Shown here one piece after another: positions 1 through 5,028 of a stretch of 5,028 bases of DNA. The notes under the pieces were generated by a model. The model made no database searches. It had not been told where the DNA came from and saw nothing but the letters and a program-made list of their open reading frames with translations. The DNA is from Hyphomicrobiales bacterium (GTDB lineage Bacteria; Pseudomonadota; Alphaproteobacteria; Rhizobiales; Aestuariivirgaceae): assembly GCA_023266715.1 (NCBI GenBank), contig JAHFPK010000221.1, positions 1 through 5,028 on the forward strand, given 5' to 3'. The stretch's first letter is position 1, and each line of letters starts with the position of its first letter. The position numbers were made by a program, and so were the translations under genes.

Positions 1-41
1 GAGACGAGTTCAACCACCGGGTAATTTCCCGTTTGGGTCAT
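1..41 (-). CDS. Possible start of a divergent gene, partial at window edge
   Basis: An ATG on the minus strand at 41-39 opens a frame that stays open to the window edge and reads MTQTGNYPVVELV. I do not recognise the protein; thirteen residues are too few to assign a family. In favour: the residues and codons look ordinary for a protein start, and a divergent gene would leave a normal 129-base intergenic space before the deaminase. Against: I see no Shine-Dalgarno sequence in the bases just upstream (TTCTCACC). The same DNA is also open on the plus strand from 3 to a TGA at 150-152, ending in the residues KFRREQSEQ, so the tail of an upstream plus-strand gene is the competing reading. I favour the divergent reading slightly because the plus frame uses more AT-ending and rare-looking codons than its neighbours. 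Confidence 0.3.
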   Translation of the reverse strand, partial: MTQTGNYPVVELV

Positions 42-98
42 GGTGAGAAGGCAGTCAATCCTTATGTTATGTCTGCTGTGCTTCTGAATGGTCCAGTA

Positions 99-127
99 TT
101 GACAGACCGATCACTCGGGGCGAAATT
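99..127 (+). promoter_or_regulatory. Candidate promoter for the deaminase gene
   Basis: A perfect -35 consensus TTGACA lies at 99-104. With a 17-base spacer the -10 position is GAAATT (122-127), which matches TATAAT at only three positions, so the assignment rests almost entirely on the -35 box. If used, transcription would begin near 134 and give a leader of about 36 bases. The left arm of the inverted repeat at 123-165 would then overlap the -10 element, as expected of an operator. Confidence 0.25.
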
Positions 128-140
128 CCGGCGCGAGCAA

Positions 141-154
141 AGTGAACAGTGAAC
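141..154 (+). repeat. Perfect tandem 7-base repeat (AGTGAAC x2)
   Basis: AGTGAAC occurs twice back to back at 141-147 and 148-154. It fills the right part of the loop of the inverted repeat at 123-165 and ends 16 bases before the deaminase start. Two head-to-tail copies could be half-sites for a regulator, or a chance duplication. Confidence 0.5.
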
Positions 155-156
155 CG

Positions 157-161
157 TTGGA
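157..161 (+). promoter_or_regulatory. Weak ribosome binding site of the deaminase gene
   Basis: TTGGA lies nine bases before the ATG at 171 and is the only purine-rich stretch at usable distance. It is a poor match to AGGAGG and sits in the right arm of the inverted repeat. The start itself is fixed by other evidence: an in-frame TGA at 165-167 lies two codons upstream. Confidence 0.35.
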
Positions 162-170
162 ATTTGACCC

Positions 171-620
171 ATGCTAAATAGCGTAGACCGCAAGTTCCTG
201 CGGATAGCTTATGATGAAGCCAAAGCAGGATTTGATGAAGGGGGGTGCCCGATCGGTTCTGTTCTCGCACGTGGCGAAAAGCTTGTGTCGCGTGGACGCA
301 ATCAACGGGTTCAGGGTGGAGACCCGATCGCCCATGGGGAAATGGATGCGCTGCGCAAGGCAGGCCGCCAGAAAACCTATCGTGACACCACACTTTACAC
401 GTCACTGAGCCCCTGCATGATGTGCACAGGCACCATCATTCAATTTGGAATCCCCCGGGTGGTTGTGGGTGAAAACAAGACATTTGGCGGGAACGAAGAG
501 TTCCTGCGCTCCAGAGGTGTTGAAGTCATCATTGCGGATGATGCGGATTGCACGGCATTGATGGAACGCTTCATCCGCGAAAAGCCGGAATTGTGGGCAG
601 AGGATATCGCCGAAGACTGA
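171..620 (+). CDS. Yeast-type cytosine deaminase (CDA-fold zinc deaminase)
   Basis: This 149-residue protein belongs to the cytidine/deoxycytidylate deaminase superfamily. It probably acts in the cytoplasm as a zinc hydrolase turning cytosine into uracil and ammonia. The zinc and catalytic set is complete: H55-G-E57 and S80-P-C82-M-M-C85, with E57 as proton shuttle. Compared from memory with yeast Fcy1, N44, F105, W142 and D145 fall where Fcy1 has Asn51, Phe114, Trp152 and Asp155, with matching spacing, and both proteins end in a W-x-E-D-I tail. The stretch TLYTSLSPCMMCTG is nearly the same in both. Length is close to the 158 residues of Fcy1. It lacks features I would expect of a tRNA adenosine deaminase (TadA), and bacterial CodA is an unrelated amidohydrolase. 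A stop at 165-167 fixes the start. The gene faces the transporter operon, one base from its end. A related base as substrate (a modified cytosine or a purine) cannot be excluded. Confidence 0.85.
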   Translation: MLNSVDRKFLRIAYDEAKAGFDEGGCPIGSVLARGEKLVSRGRNQRVQGGDPIAHGEMDALRKAGRQKTYRDTTLYTSLSPCMMCTGTIIQFGIPRVVVGENKTFGGNEEFLRSRGVEVIIADDADCTALMERFIREKPELWAEDIAED

Positions 621-621
621 A

Positions 622-1566
622 CTAGCGTTCTTCCTTGCGAAATGCCTTTAACAATGCTGGCGGTGCAGAGGCGTTGCGCGACATGACTGCCATTGCGATG
701 ATAGTGAATACAAAGGGCAGCGCCAGGAACACCTGGTAAGGCACATGGCCTACGCCGGCTGTTTGCAGTCGAAGCTGGAAGGCATCAATGAATGCAAAAA
801 GAAGGGCCGCACCGGCACAGCGCAGGGGGTCCCACCTTCCAAACACGACAAGCGCGATTGCAATCCAGCCGCGGCCGGAAATAACCCCGAATGTAAACGT
901 GTTGAACTGCGCCATGGTAAGGAAGGCACCAGCCACGCCCATGAATGCGCCGCCCAAAACGACGGCCTGGAAGCGAACCGCCTTGACGCTGACGCCGGCT
1001 GAATCGGCGGCGTGGGGGTTTTCGCCGGCCATACGCAGATTCAGGCCCCAAGGCGTGCGGTACAGGGCAAAGGCAATGACGGGCACGCCTATCATTGCGA
1101 TATAGGTGAGCGTGAACTGGTTGAAAACAGCCTGGCCGATTATGGGAATGCTCGAAAGGAAAGGTATGGCGAGAGACTGGAAGCTTGTGACGGTCGGCGG
1201 GTTCGATGAATCCTGAAACAGCAGGCGAAACAGGAAATAGGCAAGCCCTGTGCAGAACAGCGTGATGCCGATGCCACAAACGTGCTGGCTGAGCCCCAGG
1301 CCAACGGTGAATACCGCGTGGACAGCTGCCATAAGTGCGCCCGTTGCTGCCGCAACAATGACGCCGACCCACAGATTGCCGCTATAGTAGGCCGCAGTAA
1401 AACCTGTCATGGCGGAAAGCAGCATGATGCCTTCGATGCCGAGATTGAGAACGCCCGAACGCTCGGAAATCATTTCGCCCAGGGTGGCAAAGGCAAGGGG
1501 CGTTGCAATGCGGATAATCGCGGCAAGAAAGCCAACCTGAAAGATTTGCTCAAAAACCGCGTTCAT
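622..1566 (-). CDS. BMP-type ABC transporter, second permease subunit
   Basis: This 314-residue inner-membrane protein is the second permease of the importer, of the BPD_transp_2 family (the RbsC / branched-chain amino acid type of permease). Hydrophobic segments lie near residues 10-30, 45-60, 64-88, 96-116, 152-170, 200-219, 234-265 and 276-296. Family motifs are clear: RSGVLNLGIEGIML (37-50), GENPHAADSAGV (181-192) and GRGWIAIALVVFGRWDP (231-247), with a basic tail (KAFRKEER). The pattern follows the shorter of the two permeases in nucleoside systems such as B. subtilis NupQ. Its ATG overlaps the stop of the first permease by four bases, and a strong ribosome binding site lies just upstream. 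It is the last gene of the operon; its TAG stop is separated by one base from the stop of the opposing deaminase gene. No truncation or frameshift is visible. Confidence 0.93.
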   Translation of the reverse strand: MNAVFEQIFQVGFLAAIIRIATPLAFATLGEMISERSGVLNLGIEGIMLLSAMTGFTAAYYSGNLWVGVIVAAATGALMAAVHAVFTVGLGLSQHVCGIGITLFCTGLAYFLFRLLFQDSSNPPTVTSFQSLAIPFLSSIPIIGQAVFNQFTLTYIAMIGVPVIAFALYRTPWGLNLRMAGENPHAADSAGVSVKAVRFQAVVLGGAFMGVAGAFLTMAQFNTFTFGVISGRGWIAIALVVFGRWDPLRCAGAALLFAFIDAFQLRLQTAGVGHVPYQVFLALPFVFTIIAMAVMSRNASAPPALLKAFRKEER

Positions 1567-2618
1567 GCCGCCCTCCCCTGAAAACGCAGGCGGTAATTCA
1601 TGAACAGGAGGGCTGCCAGCATGGAGAGCAGCGCGGTGCCCTGAATGACTTCACTCAAGAAGGCCGGAACGCCGGTTGCGCGGGACATGGCGTCAGCCCC
1701 TGTCATAACCGCACCCAGGAAAATGGCGGCAGGCACCACGCCCAATGGATTGAGGCGCGCCAGCATGGCAATGACGATGCCGGAATAGCCGTAGCCCGGC
1801 GAGATTTCGGCCATCACCTGATAATGCACGCCGCCTACCTGGCACACGCCAGCCAACCCGGCCAAGCCGCCGGAGAGCAAAGCCGTTAAGACCAAAACAC
1901 GATCTATATTGATGCCGGAATAGCGCGCGGCCTCAGGGTTTTCACCGGTTACCCGGATCGAAAACCCAAGCACCGTGCGGGAGATGACGAACCAAATAAG
2001 CGGCGCCATCAGGAGTGCGGCGAGGACGCCGAGATGCAGGCGGGTTCCTGCGATGAAAACCGGGAAAATGGCCGAGTCCTGAATGGGTGGCGAAATGGGA
2101 TAGCCGCTGAGAGAATCCTTCCAGGGGCCCTCGATGAGCGCCATGAGGGCAAAAAATATGACAGAGTTCAGCAACAGCGAGCTTACGACATCGTCAACCT
2201 TCAGCTTTACCCGCAGCAAGGCTGGTACGAGGGCTGCAACGCCACCGGCTATTGCTCCGGCTATTGCCATTGCTGACATGCCGAGCGCCCCAGGCATTGC
2301 AATGCCGCCTACCATGCAGCTTGCTACAGCACCGGCCAGTAGCTGGCCTTCCGCACCGATGTTCCAGAACTTGGCCCGGAAGGCCACGGCAACGGCAAGC
2401 CCGGTAAAAATCATGGGGGCCGCACGCACCAATGTTTCGGTGGCCGAATAGAGATCGCCAAAGGCGGCAGTGGCCATGATGGCATAGGATGAGAAAACCG
2501 AGGCTCCAGCGAGCACTATCAGGCCGCTGCACAGGACGAGTGTTACAAAAACCGCCGCCACCGGGAGCGCCAGATTAAACCAAGTGGGTGTGGAGCTTCT
2601 TGCCTCAAGCCTGATCAT
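1563..2618 (-). CDS. BMP-type ABC transporter, first permease subunit
   Basis: This 351-residue inner-membrane protein is of the BPD_transp_2 family and would pair with the 314-residue permease to form the channel. It has a short cytoplasmic start, then hydrophobic segments near residues 16-40, 66-80, 93-107, 112-135, 146-163, 194-213, 240-262, 276-306 and 325-341. Diagnostic motifs are FRAKFWNIGAEGQLLAGA (80-97), a VDDVVSSLLLNSV stretch (141-153) matching the usual VNEVVTT-type motif, GENPEAARYSGI (225-236) and GYGYSGIVIAMLARLNP (275-291). The longer length and the FWNIGAEGQ motif match the NupP/YufP-like subunit of nucleoside importers. ATGA overlaps join it to the ATPase gene upstream and the second permease downstream, so the three are almost surely one transcript with coupled translation. 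The sequence looks intact. Confidence 0.93.
   Translation of the reverse strand: MIRLEARSSTPTWFNLALPVAAVFVTLVLCSGLIVLAGASVFSSYAIMATAAFGDLYSATETLVRAAPMIFTGLAVAVAFRAKFWNIGAEGQLLAGAVASCMVGGIAMPGALGMSAMAIAGAIAGGVAALVPALLRVKLKVDDVVSSLLLNSVIFFALMALIEGPWKDSLSGYPISPPIQDSAIFPVFIAGTRLHLGVLAALLMAPLIWFVISRTVLGFSIRVTGENPEAARYSGINIDRVLVLTALLSGGLAGLAGVCQVGGVHYQVMAEISPGYGYSGIVIAMLARLNPLGVVPAAIFLGAVMTGADAMSRATGVPAFLSEVIQGTALLSMLAALLFMNYRLRFQGRAA
1571..1579 (-). promoter_or_regulatory. Strong RBS of the second permease gene
   Basis: The minus strand reads AGGGGAGGG, with its GGAGG core (1572-1576) five bases before the ATG at 1566. It lies inside the last codons of the first permease gene, whose TGA overlaps this ATG as ATGA (1563-1566). 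The site supports the chosen start and suggests coupled translation. Confidence 0.8.
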
Positions 2619-4129
2619 GCGGCCTGCTCCCGTGCACCGTTCATCAGGAGACCAAGCCTTGATACCGTTGCATTCTCCGATTTGACGAGGCCTACGATTT
2701 CGCCTTCATAGAGAACAGCTATGCGATCCGACAATGTCAATAGCTCTTCAAGGTCTTCGCTGATAACCATGAGACCACAGCCAGAGGCGCGCAGGCTTAA
2801 GAATTTTTCGTAAACGAAATGGGTGGCACCCACATCAAGCCCGCGCGTGGGCTGGGACACGATGAGGACCTTGGGATGGAAGGCGAGTTCGCGCGCCAAA
2901 AGCGCCTTCTGCAAATTACCGCCGGAAAGCGTTCCAGTGCGGACATCGGGCCCCTGGCATTGAATGCCATATTCCTTGATTTGGTCTTTGGCGAATTCAG
3001 CAATGGCGCCGGATTGAAGAAGGCCCTGCCTGCTAAAGGGGGCCTGGCCGATGCGCGGCAGGGCAATGCTGTGGGCCAGCGACATATTGCTCACCAGACC
3101 AGCAGCAAGCCTGTCCTCAGGGATGCGCCCGAGACCCATGGCCTGAACCTGGCGCGGTGAAATATCTGATACGGTTTGGCCATTGATTTTGAGCGTTCCG
3201 GCTTTCGGATTGAGTAAACCAGAAATCACATCGGCCAATGCTTTTTGGCCATTTCCGGAAACACCGGCGATGCCGAGGATTTCGCCGGCATGCACCTCAA
3301 GCGTAACATTCTTCAGGCCCGCTCCCGCATGGGCTGAAGTGCTGATGTTTTCCAGTTGAAGCACGGGTTTACCGGGATTTGCCGGCGGGCGCGATGGCGG
3401 CACGATCTCATGGCCGCACATGAGTTCGGCTATTTGCCTGGCACTTGCTGCAGCAGGCTTGGGCACTTCGCCAGCCAGCCTGCCGTGGCGCAAAACCACG
3501 CAACGGGTTGTGAGAGCGCGGACCTCATTGAGCTTGTGGGAAATGAAGATGATGCCAAGGCCCTTGGCCGCAATGGCGCGCAGGGCGGCAAAAAGCCCAT
3601 CCACGTCGGGCGGTGCCAGAACCGCTGTCGGCTCGTCCAGGATGAGGAGCCTGGCATCGCGAAACAATGCCTTGATGATTTCCAAACGCTGCTGTTCGCC
3701 CACGGCGAGGGAAGCGACAAGCGTATCTGGATTGAGCTTGAGGCCGAAGTCGCGCTCGATGTTTTTGAGCTTTGCCTTTGCTCCGGCAATATCCAGCTGG
3801 CCATTTTTTCCCGGCGTGCCAACCAGCAAATTTTCAATGACAGTCAGTCGGGGGGCGAGGTGGAAATGCTGGTGAACCATGCCAATGCCGTGGTTCAAGG
3901 CATCGGCAGAGTTGTGGATTTGGGCTGGTTTGCCGTCGATCAGGATGCTGCCGCCGTCAGAAATATAAACGCCGAAGAGAATATTCATCAGCGTGGTTTT
4001 GCCCGCGCCATTCTCGCCAAGCAGCCCCAGGATTTCGCCCGGCGCCACGGAAAGGCTGACGTTGTCGTTTGCGAGGAGTGCGCCGAAACGCTTTGAGATG
4101 GCACGCATCTCGATGATCGGAAGCGACAT
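2615..4129 (-). CDS. BMP-type ABC transporter, double ATP-binding subunit
   Basis: This 504-residue protein carries two fused ABC domains and would drive the importer from the cytoplasmic face, like B. subtilis NupO or sugar ATPases such as RbsA. Domain 1 (about 5-240) is complete: Walker A GENGAGKTT (38-46), Q-loop Q87, signature LAVGEQQ (141-147), Walker B LLILDEP (161-167, with E166) and switch H198. Domain 2 (about 255-500) keeps the signature LSGGNLQ (401-407) but has a degenerate Walker A (GVSGNGQK, 289-296, Gln at the usual Lys position), a Walker B ending SQPTRGLD (425-432, Gln for the catalytic Glu) and E458 in place of the switch His. This asymmetry is normal for the family and predicts one active ATP site, made of domain 1 Walker motifs and the domain 2 signature. 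The ATG at 4129 follows a 65-base gap without a clear Shine-Dalgarno sequence. Met8 is a less likely alternative start. Confidence 0.93.
   Translation of the reverse strand: MSLPIIEMRAISKRFGALLANDNVSLSVAPGEILGLLGENGAGKTTLMNILFGVYISDGGSILIDGKPAQIHNSADALNHGIGMVHQHFHLAPRLTVIENLLVGTPGKNGQLDIAGAKAKLKNIERDFGLKLNPDTLVASLAVGEQQRLEIIKALFRDARLLILDEPTAVLAPPDVDGLFAALRAIAAKGLGIIFISHKLNEVRALTTRCVVLRHGRLAGEVPKPAAASARQIAELMCGHEIVPPSRPPANPGKPVLQLENISTSAHAGAGLKNVTLEVHAGEILGIAGVSGNGQKALADVISGLLNPKAGTLKINGQTVSDISPRQVQAMGLGRIPEDRLAAGLVSNMSLAHSIALPRIGQAPFSRQGLLQSGAIAEFAKDQIKEYGIQCQGPDVRTGTLSGGNLQKALLARELAFHPKVLIVSQPTRGLDVGATHFVYEKFLSLRASGCGLMVISEDLEELLTLSDRIAVLYEGEIVGLVKSENATVSRLGLLMNGAREQAA
2627..2631 (-). promoter_or_regulatory. 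RBS of the first permease gene
   Basis: GGGAG on the minus strand lies eight bases before the ATG at 2618, inside the 3' end of the ATPase gene. It supports the ATGA-overlap start (2615-2618) as the true one. Confidence 0.7.
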
Positions 4130-4147
4130 GAGTTTGTGACCACTGGA

Positions 4148-4186
4148 GATGCAACCGCCCGCATAATTGGGCGGGCGGCTGCCATC
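4148..4186 (-). promoter_or_regulatory. GC-rich hairpin between binding-protein and ATPase genes
   Basis: On the minus strand CCGCCCGC (4178-4171) pairs perfectly with GCGGGCGG (4162-4155) around an 8-base loop. The stem continues outward through a G-U pair, three Watson-Crick pairs, one bulged base (4183) and three more pairs, 15 pairs in all. It begins eight bases after the binding-protein stop and ends 18 bases before the ATPase start. No run of T follows, so it is not a standard intrinsic terminator. The likely role, by analogy with other ABC operons, is to protect the 3' end of the binding-protein mRNA or reduce read-through, so that the binding protein outnumbers the membrane parts. The structure is seen; the role is inferred. 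Confidence 0.65.
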
Positions 4187-4194
4187 GAGGCAAG

Positions 4195-5028
4195 TTAATC
4201 GGAAACCGGCGTGTTCTCGTCAACGTCGACGCGGAAGTTGCCATCGGTGATTTCGGCGGTCTTCTGGGCCACCAGGTCTTTCACCTCTGCCGGCAGTTTC
4301 GCATCAAAATTGTGATAGGGCGCCAGATAAGAGCCGCCTTTCACCATGCGGGAGAAATCACCATAATCCATGGCCGTAAACACGCCGGCCTGCACCAGCT
4401 TGATGGCCTGCTGGACGGTTGGATACATATCCCAGATGGGGCCCGTGATCACTGTGTCCGGCGCCAGTTCATGTTGGTCAGACATGTTTGAAATGGCAAG
4501 AATGCCCTTCTCCTTGGCCGCTTCAATGACGCCGAAACGTTCGGCATAAATCACGTCCACGCCCGCGTCGATCTGGGCGAGGGCTGCTTCCTTGGCTTTT
4601 GGCGGATCGAAGAATGAGCCGATGAAGGCCACTTTCTTCTTTACATTCGGATTGACTTCCCTTGCTCCTGCAAAGAAGGCATTGACAAGGCGGTTCACTT
4701 CCGGAATCCCCATAGCCGCCACTGCTCCGATGACGCCGGACTTTGACATTTTTCCGGCGATGAGTCCCGAGAGATAGGCCGGCTCATGAATCCAGTTGTC
4801 GAACACACCGAAGTTTGGCTCGGCCGGGCCTGAGCCAGAGCCAAACAAAAATGCGGTTTTGGGGAATTGCTTGGCCGTCCGGCGGGCTTCCCGCTCGGCG
4901 GCGAAGGCATCGCCCAGCACCAGCTGGTAGCCGCCGTTTGCATATTCGGCCATGACTCGGCTGAAATCGGCAGCCCCCACTTTTTCGGACCACTTATATT
5001 CAATGCCAAGTTCCTTGGCCGCCTTCAG
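4195..5028 (-). CDS. BMP-family periplasmic substrate-binding protein, 5' end missing
   Basis: The visible 277 residues are the C-terminal part of a basic-membrane-protein (BMP, PnrA-like) binding protein, which captures the ligand in the periplasm and delivers it to the permeases. Family members usually run to about 330-360 residues, so the signal peptide and the first part of lobe 1 lie outside the window. Recognisable stretches, in visible numbering, are FGSGSGPAEPNFGVFDNW (62-79), EPAYLSGLIAGKMSKS (82-97), PEVNRLVNAFFAGAREVNP (109-127), FFDPPKAKEAALAQIDAGVD (139-158) and the C-terminal DFSRMVKGGSYLAP (224-237). The frame is open to the edge, so the GTG at 4980 is an internal valine and not the start. 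PnrA-like proteins of known ligand bind purine or other nucleosides, and some relatives may take free bases; residues here do not settle which. It is first of the visible operon, 65 bases upstream of the ATPase gene. Confidence 0.9.
   Translation of the reverse strand: MKAAKELGIEYKWSEKVGAADFSRVMAEYANGGYQLVLGDAFAAEREARRTAKQFPKTAFLFGSGSGPAEPNFGVFDNWIHEPAYLSGLIAGKMSKSGVIGAVAAMGIPEVNRLVNAFFAGAREVNPNVKKKVAFIGSFFDPPKAKEAALAQIDAGVDVIYAERFGVIEAAKEKGILAISNMSDQHELAPDTVITGPIWDMYPTVQQAIKLVQAGVFTAMDYGDFSRMVKGGSYLAPYHNFDAKLPAEVKDLVAQKTAEITDGNFRVDVDENTPVSD

Larger units (their letters stand above)
123..165 (+). promoter_or_regulatory. Inverted repeat / possible RBS-sequestering hairpin
   Basis: AAATTCC at 123-129 is the exact reverse complement of GGAATTT at 159-165. 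As RNA the stem extends inward by two G-U pairs and two G-C pairs to 11 pairs (123-133 with 155-165), leaving a 21-base loop at 134-154. The right arm covers the only candidate ribosome binding site (TTGGA, 157-161) and ends five bases before the ATG. It could therefore limit translation if transcription starts upstream of 123, or act as a DNA operator if transcription starts near 134. The pairing is seen directly; either function is inference. Confidence 0.4.
42..170. other. Leader / intergenic region before the deaminase gene
   Basis: This stretch holds no convincing complete gene. It is visibly richer in A and T than the genes around it, especially at 57-100. It contains a perfect TTGACA box, an inverted repeat, a tandem 7-base repeat and a weak ribosome binding site, listed separately. 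A plus-strand frame is open across it up to TGA at 150-152, so it could instead include the 3' end of an upstream gene finishing 18 bases before the deaminase start. Confidence 0.5.

Noticed and set aside
18..31. Small hairpin CGGG-TAATTT-CCCG as a terminator of an upstream gene
   Set aside because: The stem has only four pairs and no T run follows, so it is within chance expectation.
67..405. Minus-strand 112-codon frame crossing the deaminase start
   Set aside because: It overlaps the well-supported deaminase gene antisense, has an improbable composition and has no recognisable domain.
171..620. Deaminase as TadA or GuaD
   Set aside because: It shares the fold, but the W-x-E-D-I tail, the SPCMMCTG context and the spacing of N44, F105, W142 and D145 match yeast cytosine deaminase better.
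619..630. GAAC-TAGC-GTTC hairpin at the convergent junction as a bidirectional terminator
   Set aside because: It has a four-pair stem with no T tract on either side, too weak to call.
785..1372. Minus-strand 195-codon frame inside the second permease gene
   Set aside because: It is a shifted frame of the permease, rich in Arg, His, Pro and Cys, as expected of an out-of-frame translation. The permease frame carries the recognised motifs throughout.
3356..4096. Long plus-strand open frame (246 codons) opposite the ATPase gene
   Set aside because: It lies wholly antisense to a gene with complete ABC motifs, its protein shows no family motif, and such mirror frames are common in GC-rich DNA.
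4148..4186. Hairpin as a rho-independent terminator ending the operon
   Set aside because: No T run follows the stem on the minus strand, and the next gene is an obligate partner of the binding protein.
4978..4980. GTG as the start of the binding-protein gene
   Set aside because: The frame is open to the window edge with family-like residues upstream, and a start here would leave out the signal peptide and the beginning of lobe 1.

Overview
The window carries four confident protein genes and the edge of a fifth. It looks chromosomal and alphaproteobacterial, probably Hyphomicrobiales (Rhizobiales). That placement rests on protein style alone: the substrate-binding protein and permeases resemble the BMP-family uptake systems I know from rhizobia and relatives. 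I cannot name a genus. I see no mobile element, tRNA, rRNA or CRISPR array.

Layout. Positions 1-170 form a mostly non-coding leader. Reading leftward from 41 there may be the first codons of a divergent gene. In front of the first clear gene the leader holds a perfect TTGACA box, an inverted repeat and a tandem 7-base repeat. At 171-620 (+) is a small zinc deaminase whose motifs follow yeast cytosine deaminase closely. Facing it, and ending one base away, is a minus-strand ABC operon. It runs from a BMP-type periplasmic binding protein (4195-5028, 5' end beyond the window) to a double ATPase (2615-4129), a first permease (1563-2618) and a second permease (622-1566). The last three genes are joined by two 4-base ATGA overlaps. 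The binding protein is separated from the ATPase by 65 bases that hold a strong GC-rich hairpin.

How it works together. The binding protein, double ATPase and two different permeases make a complete basic-membrane-protein type importer. Characterised members of this class carry nucleosides or purine and pyrimidine bases. The deaminase would convert an imported base, most simply cytosine to uracil and ammonia, for salvage or nitrogen supply. The link between transporter and enzyme is inferred from adjacency and chemistry; the sequence does not prove the substrate.

Nothing here is clearly a new system. The points most worth a second look are the leader structure before the deaminase, the hairpin behind the binding-protein gene, the yeast-type deaminase beside a nucleobase-type importer, and the tail-to-tail junction with no room for a terminator.
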